The notes beneath the pieces were generated by a model. That model had not been told where the DNA came from, did not search any database, and was given only the letters and a program-made list of their open reading frames with translations. Shown one piece after another: positions 25,566-34,618 of a DNA stretch of 64,000 bases. The stretch comes from JAWKHR01 sp041394725 (lineage in GTDB: Bacteria; Acidobacteriota; Vicinamibacteria; Vicinamibacterales; SCN-69-37). The stretch lies in NCBI GenBank assembly GCA_041394725.1, contig JAWKHR010000020.1, forward strand, positions 51,442 to 115,441, read 5' to 3'. The position numbers were made by a program, and so were the translations under genes. Positions within the stretch are counted from its first letter, which is position 1. Every line of letters begins with the position of its first letter.

Positions 25566-28237
25566 CGCCGGCCCTGCCACCCGGCTGGGCGCGCGGCCTC
25601 GTGCGGCGCCTGCTCGCGCCGGCCGATCGCGAGGCCCTGCTCGACGACCTCGACGAGGGCTACGGCCGCCGGCGCGCGCGGGGCCGGCGCGCGCTCGGCT
25701 GGTACCTCGCGCAGGGCGTCCACGCCGCCGCCACGCGCCGCCATCCCGTCGTCCTTCCCCCGGCCCAGGCCACCACGAGAGGAGCCATGCGCACATCCCT
25801 CACCGCCGACATCGTCGCCAGTTTCCGTGGATTCCGGCGGCAGCCGGGCGCCGTGGCGATCATTGTCCTGTCGCTCGCGCTCGGCATCGGCGCCGCCAGC
25901 GCCATGTTCACCGTCACCCGCGCGGTGCTGCTCACGCCGCTGCCCTACGGCCAGCCGGACGGCCTCGTCACGGTGTGGACGCGCTGGACGTCGTTCACCA
26001 AGACGTGGATCTCCAGCCAGGAGCTGCTCGACTTCCGCGACCGCTCGCGCACGCTCGAGGACGTGGCCGCGTGGGACACGACGCGCGTCACGCTGACCGG
26101 CCTCGACGAGGCCGTGCGCGTCGGCGCAGCCCTCGTGACACCCAACACCTTCGGTGTCCTGGGCGTGCGGCCGGTGGCCGGACGCGACTTCACGGCGGCC
26201 GATGCCCCGAGCGCGTCCGACACGTCCCGGTCGACGACGGTCGTCATCGGCTACGGGCTGTGGCAGCGCGCGTTCGGGGGCGACCCCGCGGTCGTCGGCC
26301 GCACGATCGACGTGGATGGCGCGTCCGCGCGCGTCATCGGCGTGATGCCGAAGGGCTTCCGGCTGCCGACCGACTTCGGCGTCGATGCCGCCGAGCCGAC
26401 CGAACTCTGGCAGCCGGTGTCGATCACGCCCGCCAACGCCCAGCGCGGGAGCCACTACCTCTACGCCGCCGCGCGGCTGCGGCCTGGCTCGACCGCCGCG
26501 CAGGCCGACGAGGACGTCGCGCGCGTGATGCGTGATCTGACGGCCGAGGGACAGTACCCGCCCGAGCGGCAGTACTCGGCGCTCGCGGTGTCGGTCCCCG
26601 ACGAGGTGCTGGGCGGCGTGCGGCCGGCGCTCGTCGTGCTCATGGGCGCCGTCGGGTTCCTGCTGCTGATCGCGTGCGCCAACGCGGGCGCGCTGCTGCT
26701 GGCGCGCGCGGAGGCGCGACATCGCGAGTTCGCCACGCGGTCGGCGCTCGGCGCGAGCCGGTTCCGGCTGGTCCGGCAGCAGCTCGTCGAGGGCGCGCTC
26801 GTCGCGGTCGCGGCGGGCGGCTTGGGCGTGGGCCTCGCGTTCGCGGCACGGCGCGCGCTGGACGCCTTCGGGCCGACCGCGATCCCGCGGGCCGGCGACG
26901 TCGCGGTGGACGGCCTCGTGCTCGCGTTCCTCGTCGGCGCGAGCACGGTCGCGGCGCTGCTCTGCGCGCTGCCCCCGGCGATCCGCGCGCTGCGGCTCGA
27001 CCTCGTCCACGGCCTCAAGGACGGTGGCACGCGGGCGTCGGCCGGCCGCGCGCGCCTGCGGCTGCGCCACGCGCTCGTCGTGGCGCAGGTCGCGCTGGCG
27101 GTGGTGCTGCTCTCGGGCGCGGGGCTGATGCTGCGGAGCCTCTGGTCGCTGCAGCGGATCGACCTCGGCTTCCGGCCCGAGGGCGCGCTGACCGCCCGCA
27201 TCGCCGTGCCGTCACGGCCGTACGACACGGCAGCGCGGCAGGAGGACTTCTTCCGCCGCGTCCTCACCGGCGTGCGCGCGCTCCCCGGCGTGGAGGCGGC
27301 GGGGCTCGTGCGGTCGCTCCCGCTCGGTGCGCAGATCGGCGACTGGGGCGTGCGCGTCGAGGGCTACACGCCGCCCCAGGGCGAGAACGCGAAGGGTGAC
27401 TGGCAGGTGATCACCGACGGCGCCCTGGCGGCGCTCGGTGCCCGGGTCGTGCACGGCCGCGACTTCACGGCGGCCGATACCGCCGAATCGATGCCGGTCG
27501 CGCTCGTCAACGAGACGATGGCGTCGGCGTACTGGCCGGGCGGCGACGCGATCGGCGGCCGGTTCGTTCAGGGCGGCAGTCCGGATCCGGTGACCGTGGT
27601 CGGCATCGTCGCCGACATCCGGCACAACGGCGTCGAGGCCCCGATCAAGACCAAGTTCTACCGACCGTACGCGCAGTTCGCGGAGGCCTTCGAGCCGCTC
27701 GGGGGCGGCACGCTGGTGGCGCGGACGACCGGAGATCCCCTGGCGCTCGCCGCGCCGATCCGCGGCGTCGTCCGCGCGCTGGATCCCGGCGTCCCGCTGG
27801 CCGCGGTGCGCCCGCTCGACGCGGTGGTCGCGACCGCGCTGACGGCCCCGAGGCTGACCAGCACGGTGCTCGGCGCGTTCGCGGTCGTGGCACTGCTGCT
27901 CGGCGCGATCGGCATCTACGGCCTGCTGGCGTTCGTCGTCGAGGAGCGGTCGCACGAGCTGGGCATCCGCATGGCGGTCGGGGCGCGCGGCGGCCAGATC
28001 ATCTCGCTGGTCGTGCGGCACGGGGTGACGCTGGCGGCCGCGGGCGCGGTGGCGGGCAGCGCGGTGGCCGCGGTCGCCACGCGGGCGATCGCGTCGCAGC
28101 TGCATGGCGTGAGCCCGCTGGACCCGGCGAGCTTCGTCGCGGCGCCGGCGATCCTGATCGCGACGGCGGTCGTCGCCAGCCTCATCCCGGCCTGGCGCGG
28201 CGCCCGCGTGGATCCCGTGGTCACGCTTCGGCGGTAG
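25562..28237 (+). CDS. ADOP-type duplicated FtsX/MacB-like permease
   Basis: An 891-residue ADOP permease with the N-terminal extension typical of PadR-coupled members (residues 1-75, including RRLLAPADREALLDDLDEGYGRRRARGR). The permease body starts with LTADIVASFRGFRRQPGA, followed by VLSLALGIGAASAMFTVTRAVLLTPLPYG. Middle and C-terminal membrane blocks are GFLLLIACANAGALLLARAEARHREFATRSALGASRFRLVRQQ and GAIGIYGLLAFVVEERSHELGIRMAVGARGGQ. It ends seven bases from the convergent phosphatase gene, leaving almost no room for a terminator. Confidence 0.91.
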   Translation: MTPALPPGWARGLVRRLLAPADREALLDDLDEGYGRRRARGRRALGWYLAQGVHAAATRRHPVVLPPAQATTRGAMRTSLTADIVASFRGFRRQPGAVAIIVLSLALGIGAASAMFTVTRAVLLTPLPYGQPDGLVTVWTRWTSFTKTWISSQELLDFRDRSRTLEDVAAWDTTRVTLTGLDEAVRVGAALVTPNTFGVLGVRPVAGRDFTAADAPSASDTSRSTTVVIGYGLWQRAFGGDPAVVGRTIDVDGASARVIGVMPKGFRLPTDFGVDAAEPTELWQPVSITPANAQRGSHYLYAAARLRPGSTAAQADEDVARVMRDLTAEGQYPPERQYSALAVSVPDEVLGGVRPALVVLMGAVGFLLLIACANAGALLLARAEARHREFATRSALGASRFRLVRQQLVEGALVAVAAGGLGVGLAFAARRALDAFGPTAIPRAGDVAVDGLVLAFLVGASTVAALLCALPPAIRALRLDLVHGLKDGGTRASAGRARLRLRHALVVAQVALAVVLLSGAGLMLRSLWSLQRIDLGFRPEGALTARIAVPSRPYDTAARQEDFFRRVLTGVRALPGVEAAGLVRSLPLGAQIGDWGVRVEGYTPPQGENAKGDWQVITDGALAALGARVVHGRDFTAADTAESMPVALVNETMASAYWPGGDAIGGRFVQGGSPDPVTVVGIVADIRHNGVEAPIKTKFYRPYAQFAEAFEPLGGGTLVARTTGDPLALAAPIRGVVRALDPGVPLAAVRPLDAVVATALTAPRLTSTVLGAFAVVALLLGAIGIYGLLAFVVEERSHELGIRMAVGARGGQIISLVVRHGVTLAAAGAVAGSAVAAVATRAIASQLHGVSPLDPASFVAAPAILIATAVVASLIPAWRGARVDPVVTLRR

Positions 28238-28244
28238 GGGTCAC

Positions 28245-30806
28245 TTAACCGACTTTCACCGTCATCATCGTCGCGTCGTCGTAGAGCTCGCGGGTGCCAC
28301 GGAAGGTCTTGAGCTCCTGCTCGACCCGCTCGAGGACCTCTCCGCCCGAGGCGGGCTGCTCGACCAGCAGGTCCTCGAGCCGCTCCGCGCCGAACATCTC
28401 GCCGGCCTCGTTCTCGGTCTCGACGCAGCCGTCCGTGTAGAAGAAGAGCACGTCCCCGGCCTGGAGCGCGATCTGTTGCTCGCGGTAGCCGCGGCCGGCG
28501 ATCATGCCGACGGGCAGGCCCGTCGAGGTCATCGGCTCGAGGCCGCCGCCGCGGCGCAGCACGAACTGCGGGTTGTGCCCGGCATTGACGTAGCTGAGCA
28601 CTCGCGACACCGGATCGAGGATGCCGACGAACAGCGTCGCGTAGACCGGCCCGGGGGATCCGGCTTCCACGTCTCGATCGATCGCGTCGGCAATCGCCGA
28701 GAGCCCCTGCCCCAGCTCGAGCCGCGTCCTCAGCGACGCCTGCAGGTTGGCCATGAGCAGCGCCGCGCCGACGCCCTTGCCCGAGACGTCGCCGACCAGG
28801 AGCGCCAGGCGGCCGTCGGCGATCTCGAAGTAGTTGAAGAAGTCGCCGCCGACCTCGCGCGCCGGCACCGACACGCCCTTCATCTCGGTCAGCCCGACCG
28901 CGAGCGGCGCGTGCGGCAGCATCTCGCTCTGGATCCGGCGGCCGAGCTCCAGCTCGCGCTTGATCCGTTCCTGCTCGACGGCCAGGCGCTGGTGCTTCTC
29001 GACGTCCGACGCCATCTGGTTGAACGCGAGGGCGAGCCGGCCGATCTCGTCCTGCGACCGGACCGGTACGCGCGCGCCGTAGTCGCCCCGGGCCAGGCGG
29101 TTGACGCCGTCGCCGAGCGACGAGAGGTTGCGCGTGAGCCGCGTCGAGAGCGGCACGATGCCGATCAACGCCAGGCCGATGAAGCCGAGGCCGAGCGCCG
29201 CATTGCGTGCCGTCGTCTTCCGCAGGTCGTTCAGCGAGTCGCCGACGGGCCGCGCGATGCCCATCCGGAGCCCTGCGCCCACGAGGTCCTTGGTCGTGAC
29301 GACGATCCAGTCGCCGACGCGCATGGTGGGCGGCCCGTCGGGTCGAGCGGCATCGCCGAGTCCGGCGATCGTCTCCCGATCCCGCTCGGTCGGCGCGTAG
29401 ATCGTCCCGTCGGGCGCCACCGCGAACGGCACCTCGCCGCGATCGCGCCGGGTGGTCGAGAACACCGTGGCGAGCAGGTTCGGCAGGTTGATCTCGGCGT
29501 TGAGCTGCTGCACGACCTGGCCGTCGCGCTCGACCGTCACGCCGAGCATGCGCCCGCTCAGCGCGGCGCGGCGCACCGCCGGCGCCGTCGCGGGGACCGC
29601 CGACGCCGCCGGGGTGGTCGGCACGACCGGGACCGGCGGCGTGGACGGCAGCGGCCGCGCGGGCGAGGCCGGCGGCGTCACGGGCCCCGCGCCGCTGCGC
29701 GTCGCCTCGGCGATCGCCTTGGCCGTGGTCGCCTGGCGGGCCTGGTCGGCGCGCTTCTGCAGTTCCGCCGCGCCGAGGCGAATGCCCTCGGCGATCCCGA
29801 GCATGCGCGCGTTCAGCTCCGCGCCGACGCGCGCGCGCTCCTCCGGCGTCAGCGACTCGTTCGGGCCGTTCGGCAGCAGTTCCTGCAGCAGCCGGCGACG
29901 CACCGGCGCGAGGTCGATGAGCATGCGCTCCAGCCCCGCCGGCGTCTCCGCCGCGCCCTGCCCGGCGCCTGGCGCGCCCGGCACCGCGCCCGACCCGGCG
30001 CCCTGCCCTCCCGACGCGCCCTGCCCGGTGCCACCGGGCGGCGCGGGCGGCGCCGGCGGCGGCGCCACGCCGGCCGGCACCGGCGTGCGGCCGGGAGCCT
30101 GGCCGCCGCCGCGCCGGCCGAACCGCGGCGCGCCTGATCGATCCGGCGACGGCGACGTCACGCCACCGCGTCCCGTCGTCGCACCACTCGCCGCGGACGC
30201 GCTGCCCGTCGTCGTGGCGGCCGCGCCACCGGCCTCGGACACGCCGGCGCCCGACCCCGCGGCGCCACCCGTCGCGTCCGTGCGGGGCGGGGCCGCCGCG
30301 TCTCCGCCGGAGCCGGTGCCGGAGCCCGTGCCGGTGCCGGTGCCGCTGCCCCGGCCGCCCGATTCCGATCCCGGCGCGAGCGGCGGCGCGCCGCCGTCGC
30401 GCGCCTGTCCGCCGTCCGGACGCGGCCGGCCGCGTCCGCCCCGGCGCAGGCCGCGCAGGTCCACGTTGTTCAGGAGCATCGCGGCGTCGCCGAGCGCGCT
30501 CGCGATCACCGTGTCCACCGACGGCGCGGCGGGACCGGCCGGCGTGGCGGCCGACGCGGGCGTCGCAGCCGAATCCTCGGCGGCCTGGAGCGCGGACAGA
30601 TCCATCAGGTGCTCGACGCGCTCGCTGAGCTGCGCCGTGACGAGCTGCATCCGCTGCCCGAGGTCGCCCGCGAGCTGGTCCGTCTCGTGCTCGGCCGCGA
30701 GCTGCAGGGCCTTCACGTTGCTGAGGTAGGTGTAGGTCGTCACCGCGCCGAGCGGGATGACCGACAGCAGGAAGAACGCGATGACCAGTCGGACGCGCAG
30801 GCTCAC
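28245..30806 (-). CDS. Membrane SpoIIE-type PP2C phosphatase with HAMP domain and disordered sensor region
   Basis: An 853-residue serine phosphatase like RsbU. Membrane helices lie at about residues 7-28 and 536-556. Between them is an extracytoplasmic region that is mostly low-complexity: residues 120-295 are Gly/Ala/Ser/Pro/Thr-rich with a GTGTGTGSGTGSGG run, and 360-415 is proline-rich; only about 420-520 resembles a CACHE-like sensor. A HAMP domain (556-610), a coiled coil (600-628) and the PP2C domain (640-853) follow. Metal-binding and catalytic motifs are REVGGDF (650-656), GDVSGKG, AGHNP and YTDGCVE, DDATMM. It should dephosphorylate an anti-anti-sigma factor, none of which is encoded nearby. 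Its ATG overlaps the exonuclease stop. Confidence 0.9.
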   Translation of the reverse strand: MSLRVRLVIAFFLLSVIPLGAVTTYTYLSNVKALQLAAEHETDQLAGDLGQRMQLVTAQLSERVEHLMDLSALQAAEDSAATPASAATPAGPAAPSVDTVIASALGDAAMLLNNVDLRGLRRGGRGRPRPDGGQARDGGAPPLAPGSESGGRGSGTGTGTGSGTGSGGDAAAPPRTDATGGAAGSGAGVSEAGGAAATTTGSASAASGATTGRGGVTSPSPDRSGAPRFGRRGGGQAPGRTPVPAGVAPPPAPPAPPGGTGQGASGGQGAGSGAVPGAPGAGQGAAETPAGLERMLIDLAPVRRRLLQELLPNGPNESLTPEERARVGAELNARMLGIAEGIRLGAAELQKRADQARQATTAKAIAEATRSGAGPVTPPASPARPLPSTPPVPVVPTTPAASAVPATAPAVRRAALSGRMLGVTVERDGQVVQQLNAEINLPNLLATVFSTTRRDRGEVPFAVAPDGTIYAPTERDRETIAGLGDAARPDGPPTMRVGDWIVVTTKDLVGAGLRMGIARPVGDSLNDLRKTTARNAALGLGFIGLALIGIVPLSTRLTRNLSSLGDGVNRLARGDYGARVPVRSQDEIGRLALAFNQMASDVEKHQRLAVEQERIKRELELGRRIQSEMLPHAPLAVGLTEMKGVSVPAREVGGDFFNYFEIADGRLALLVGDVSGKGVGAALLMANLQASLRTRLELGQGLSAIADAIDRDVEAGSPGPVYATLFVGILDPVSRVLSYVNAGHNPQFVLRRGGGLEPMTSTGLPVGMIAGRGYREQQIALQAGDVLFFYTDGCVETENEAGEMFGAERLEDLLVEQPASGGEVLERVEQELKTFRGTRELYDDATMMTVKVG

Positions 30807-31570
30807 GACCCACCTCCGGACGACGGCGCGAAGGTCACCACGACCGGGGCGTGGTCGCTCGTCCCGAATTCCCGGCGTGACGTGGACGTCCGCGCGGTGG
30901 ACGCCACCGGCTCGGTCGCGAGCACGTAGTCGATCCGCCAGCCGATGTTGCGCTGCCGCAGGTTGCGCCAGTGCGGCCAGAACGTGAACAGCGCGTCGTT
31001 GTCGGGATCGAGCGCGCGTCCGACGTCCCGGAATGCGCCGTCCACGAGCCGCGCGAGCAGCGCGCGCTCGTCGGGCCGCGTGCCGATCTGGTTCGGCTTC
31101 CGTTCCTTCGGATGGACGTCCCGCTCCTCCCGAGCCACGTTCAGGTCTCCACAGATGAGTAGCGCCCCGTCCGACTGCCGTGTTTCATCGGCCCAGGCGC
31201 CCAGCGCGTCGAAGAACCGGATCTTCGCCTCGTAGTCCTTGCCGCCGTTCGGCACGTACACCGACGCGACCCGGAACGCGCCGAGATCGACCACGACGAT
31301 CCGCGACTCCATGTCGAAGGCCGGGTGACTGAACGCGGGCGGACTGGTGACGAACCCGTGACGGACGAGCAGGGCGACGCCGGAGTAGCCGCCGCTGCCG
31401 TGCCAGTAGCTCCAGTACCCCTCGGCCTCGACCAGCAGCGCCGGCACCTTCTCGGGCGACGCCTTGATTTCCTGGAGGCAGACGACGTCGGGTCGTTCCT
31501 CCTCGAGCAGCGCGACGACCTCCGTCTGCCTGGCCCGGATGCCGTTCACGTTCCAGGTGATGATCTTCAT
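30803..31570 (-). CDS. xth: Exodeoxyribonuclease III
   Basis: A 255-residue AP endonuclease/3'-5' exonuclease of base excision repair (EEP superfamily). Visible motifs in order: IITWNVNGIRA, VCLQEIKAS (catalytic glutamate near residue 34), ICGDLNVAREERDVHPKE (Asp-x-Asn), WRIDYVLAT and TSDHAPVVV (catalytic histidine). Length matches XthA. The ATG at 31570 overlaps the aminotransferase stop by four bases; the longer upstream frame is a shadow. It lies inside an overlapping minus-strand operon with unrelated functions. Confidence 0.95.
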   Translation of the reverse strand: MKIITWNVNGIRARQTEVVALLEEERPDVVCLQEIKASPEKVPALLVEAEGYWSYWHGSGGYSGVALLVRHGFVTSPPAFSHPAFDMESRIVVVDLGAFRVASVYVPNGGKDYEAKIRFFDALGAWADETRQSDGALLICGDLNVAREERDVHPKERKPNQIGTRPDERALLARLVDGAFRDVGRALDPDNDALFTFWPHWRNLRQRNIGWRIDYVLATEPVASTARTSTSRREFGTSDHAPVVVTFAPSSGGGS

Positions 31571-32754
31571 GACTCGTCGAGGAGCGCGCGTATTCCCCGC
31601 GCCAGGCGCGTGGCCCCCTCCACCGCGCGGTCGGGCGGCAGGGCGCCGAAGGACAGGCGCCACGCGGGACCGGGCGTGCCGAACGCCGACCCCGGAATCA
31701 CCGCCACGCGGTGCTGACGGATCAGACGCTCGGCCAGTGCCAGCGGCTCGATCGTCCGGCCGCGGTCACGCCCGTCGCGGAGCCGGACGAAGAAGAAGAA
31801 GGCCCCGCCCGGGACCGGCGCCTCGAGGACGTCGGCCACGGGGGCCAGGGCGGCAGCCACCTCGCGCCGGGTAGCCTCGAGCGCGGGCAGGTGCGCCCGC
31901 GGCCACGCCGCGCCGCGCGCGATCGCGGCCAGCGCGGCCTGCTGCGACACGGCCGGCGCGCAGATGAGCATCGTGTCCTGCACCTTGTTCACCGCCTCCC
32001 ACAGCGTCTCGGGAATCACCTGGTAGCCGACCCGCCAGCTCGCCATCCCGAACGACTTCGACAGGGAGTAGAGGGAGATCGTATGCCGGGCCGCGCCGGG
32101 GATCGCGCCCGGCGAGAACCGCGTGGCGCCGGCGTACACGAAGTACTCGTACGCCTCGTCGTGCACGTGCCACACGCCGTGGCGCTCGCAGAGCGCGTTG
32201 ACCGCGCGCAGGTCGGCTTCCGGGTAGACGGCGCCGGTCGGGTTGTTGGGCGACACGGTCACGATCGCCCGCGTGCGCGGCGTGATCGCCGCGGCAATCG
32301 CGTCGAGATCGAGCTGGGTGTCCGGGCGCACCGGCACGGCGACCGTGCGCGCGCCCGCCAGCGCGACCGCCATCTCGTGGTTGAAGTAGTACGGCGACGG
32401 CAGGATGACCTCGTCGCCCGGATCGGTCACCGCCAGCATCGCGTTCATGAACGCGAGGTTGCCGCCCGCCGTCACCACCACCCGGCTGTCCGGCCGCACC
32501 GTGATGCCGTTGTCCGCGCGGAGCTTCCGCTCGATCGCGTCCACCAGCTCGGGCAGGCCCTCCACCGGGCCGTACAGGTGATCGTCGGGCGCGCCGCCGA
32601 ACCGCCGCGCCGCCTCGAGGGCCTCGGGCGGCGGGCCGAACGACACCACGCCCTGCCCGAGCGTGATGGTGCCGGGCGTCTCCGCGATCCAGCGGCCGAT
32701 GATCGGGATGACCGGCGCCTGGACGCCGGCGACCCGCCCGGATTCGCGGATCAC
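31567..32754 (-). CDS. Class I/II pyridoxal-phosphate aminotransferase
   Basis: A 395-residue fold-type I aminotransferase, similar to aspartate/aromatic aminotransferases. Features: TLGQGVVSFGPPPEAL near the N-terminus, SPNNPTGAVYPE (about 168-179), DEAYEYF with the PLP-ring aspartate near 199, and SLYSLSKSFGMASWRVGY with the PLP lysine K233. The start is GTG at 32754, overlapping the upstream stop (GTGA). Substrate is not determinable; the context gives no pathway clue. Confidence 0.9.
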   Translation of the reverse strand: MIRESGRVAGVQAPVIPIIGRWIAETPGTITLGQGVVSFGPPPEALEAARRFGGAPDDHLYGPVEGLPELVDAIERKLRADNGITVRPDSRVVVTAGGNLAFMNAMLAVTDPGDEVILPSPYYFNHEMAVALAGARTVAVPVRPDTQLDLDAIAAAITPRTRAIVTVSPNNPTGAVYPEADLRAVNALCERHGVWHVHDEAYEYFVYAGATRFSPGAIPGAARHTISLYSLSKSFGMASWRVGYQVIPETLWEAVNKVQDTMLICAPAVSQQAALAAIARGAAWPRAHLPALEATRREVAAALAPVADVLEAPVPGGAFFFFVRLRDGRDRGRTIEPLALAERLIRQHRVAVIPGSAFGTPGPAWRLSFGALPPDRAVEGATRLARGIRALLDES

Positions 32755-33746
32755 CGGGCGCGCGGCTCCGCGACCAGCGCGAGCCGCGGCGCGTCCGGCG
32801 ATCGACCGGCAGGAGCGCCACCGGCGATGCCGCTCGCCGACTGGACCGCGATCCGGGAGATGCGATCGATGCCGGCGGCCGAGAAATCCGCGAACGGCTC
32901 CCACCCGGCCGTCGACCCGGGCCGCCACTGGACGATCATGGCACCGCGCGACATGAGCAGCCGGCCATCCGGCGTCCAGGCCACGTCCTCCCCGCGGTTG
33001 TCGTCGGCGGTGTCCACGAGCGCGCGCACCGCGCCGGTCGCCGGGTCGAACTCGCTGACCGTCCAGTGCGCACCCGCCGGCTTGCTGATGAAGCTCACCG
33101 TGCCCCCGCCCGGCCGCCGGTGCAGCGACCGGCCGATGCCCGTCGCGATCACCCGCGCCGTGCCCGTCGCCGTGTCCGCGTACTGCAGCGTCGCCGGCTC
33201 TCGGCCGCTGCCGAGCACGAACAGCGCGAGGTGCGTCGCGTCCACCCAGACGTGGTAGCCGACCGGCTTGACGTCGGCGAGCACGAGCCGCGGGTTGCTG
33301 CCGTCCAGGTCGAAGCGCCAGAGCCGTTGCGTGCCGTCGGCCTCGACGCGGATGACCGAGAACGTCCGCAGGTCGGGCGTCACGATCGGCGAGTACTCGC
33401 TTTCGGGCGTGTGGGTCACCGCCGTGGCGGCGCCCGACGCGAAGTCGAAGCGGTAGATGTCCGTCTGGCCGTCGCGGTTCGACGTGTAGAGCACACCGGA
33501 TCCGTCCGGCAGGAAGCTCGGCTGGTTGTCGTAGCCCGGGCTGCGGCTCGCATTGACGAGCGCGTCGGCCGCGACGGTCGTTCCCGCGGCCGGCAGCGGC
33601 GTGACGTAGACCTCGGTATCGGCCTGCGGCGCCTGCGTCGCGAGGGCCGCGCCGTGCGACGTCGCCGGCCCGGCGGCCGCGTACAGCGCGACGGCCGGCC
33701 CCACGGCCGCGGCCACGATCAACGCCAGGTGGTGCGCACGCGTCAT
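32751..33746 (-). CDS. Secreted PD40/TolB-like beta-propeller protein
   Basis: A 331-residue exported protein. The N-terminus (MTRAHHLALIVAAAVGPAVALYAAA) is a signal peptide. The rest consists of beta-propeller blades of the PD40/WD40-like type, for example NQPSFLPDGSGVLYTSNRDGQTDIYRFD, EYSPIVTPDLRTFSVIRV and GEDVAWTPDGRLLMSRG. Such propellers bind partners in the periplasm; no enzyme domain is present. ATG at 33746 overlaps the methyltransferase stop, and its own stop overlaps the aminotransferase start. Confidence 0.85.
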   Translation of the reverse strand: MTRAHHLALIVAAAVGPAVALYAAAGPATSHGAALATQAPQADTEVYVTPLPAAGTTVAADALVNASRSPGYDNQPSFLPDGSGVLYTSNRDGQTDIYRFDFASGAATAVTHTPESEYSPIVTPDLRTFSVIRVEADGTQRLWRFDLDGSNPRLVLADVKPVGYHVWVDATHLALFVLGSGREPATLQYADTATGTARVIATGIGRSLHRRPGGGTVSFISKPAGAHWTVSEFDPATGAVRALVDTADDNRGEDVAWTPDGRLLMSRGAMIVQWRPGSTAGWEPFADFSAAGIDRISRIAVQSASGIAGGAPAGRSPDAPRLALVAEPRAR

Positions 33747-34606
33747 CGGCGATCTCCCTCCCCGGCGACGACAGCCGGACCCGTCAGAGCATACAGCGCG
33801 ATGGCGGCGGTCATCGCGACGTTGAGCGAGTCGACGACGGGCGCGGTGGGGATCCGGACGCGGCGGTCGGCGCGCGCGATCGCGCCGGGCGAGAGGCCCT
33901 CGCCCTCCGATCCCAGCACCAGCGCGGTCGGCCGCGACGCCAGCGCGGCCGCGGCGGCGGCGAGCGGTTCGGCGGCCGGATCCGGCGTGAGGGCGACGAT
34001 CGAGAAGCCGGCGTCGCGGAGGACGTCGAGCGCGTCGGGCCACGGCGTCGCCTCGGCGAACGGCAGCGAGAGGATCGTGCCCATCGAGGTACGGACCGTC
34101 TTGCGATAGAGCGGATCGGCGCAGCCGGGTCCGAGCAGCAGCGCCCGCGCGCCGAACGCCAGCGCGCTCCGCGCGATGGCGCCGACGTTGTCGGGATCGC
34201 GCACGGCCTCGAGCACGACGACGCGCGACGCGCCGCCCGTCGGCGCCTCGGCATCCGGCGCGCCGGGATCGGCGGCAGCCAGGCCGGCCGGGTCGAGCGC
34301 CGCGATGTCCGTGGTCCTCGGACGATCGACGAGCGCGACGCATCCCTGGTGGAAGCGCACGCCGCCGGCCGCGTCGAGCATCTCGGGGGCGAGCACCTCG
34401 ATCGACGGTCGGCGGCCGGGCGGGAGCGCGTCGACCAGCGCGGGAATGCCGGCGGCGTCGCGCGCGACCGGCGTGACGAGCACGCGGCGCACCCGCCAGC
34501 CGGGCAGGGCCAGCACGCGCCGCACGATGAAGCGTCCTTCGGCCACGAACAGGCCTTCGGCGCGCAGCCAGCGGTTGTCGGTGAACGGGACGTGGTCAGG
34601 CGCCAC
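33743..34606 (-). CDS. TrmH/SpoU-family RNA 2'-O-methyltransferase
   Basis: A 287-residue SPOUT-class methyltransferase. An N-terminal substrate-binding domain (FVAEGRFIVRRVL, then MLDAAGGVRFHQGCVALVDR) precedes the catalytic domain with the three family motifs: VLEAVRDPDNVGAIARSALAFGA, LVLGSEGEGLS, and IPTAPVVDSLNVAMTAAIALY, which form the SAM-binding knot. It methylates a ribose in tRNA or rRNA. An acidic/alanine-rich linker (about residues 100-125) separates the domains. It starts 12 bases after the acetyltransferase gene. Confidence 0.92.
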   Translation of the reverse strand: MAPDHVPFTDNRWLRAEGLFVAEGRFIVRRVLALPGWRVRRVLVTPVARDAAGIPALVDALPPGRRPSIEVLAPEMLDAAGGVRFHQGCVALVDRPRTTDIAALDPAGLAAADPGAPDAEAPTGGASRVVVLEAVRDPDNVGAIARSALAFGARALLLGPGCADPLYRKTVRTSMGTILSLPFAEATPWPDALDVLRDAGFSIVALTPDPAAEPLAAAAAALASRPTALVLGSEGEGLSPGAIARADRRVRIPTAPVVDSLNVAMTAAIALYALTGPAVVAGEGDRR

Positions 34607-34618
34607 GGATCCAGGACA

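Noticed and set aside
32751..34343. N-terminal extension of the PD40 protein and other long upstream frames in minus-strand genes
   Set aside because: The extra parts are shadows of the upstream genes; real starts are fixed by ATGA/GTGA overlaps and by signal peptides or first domain strands.
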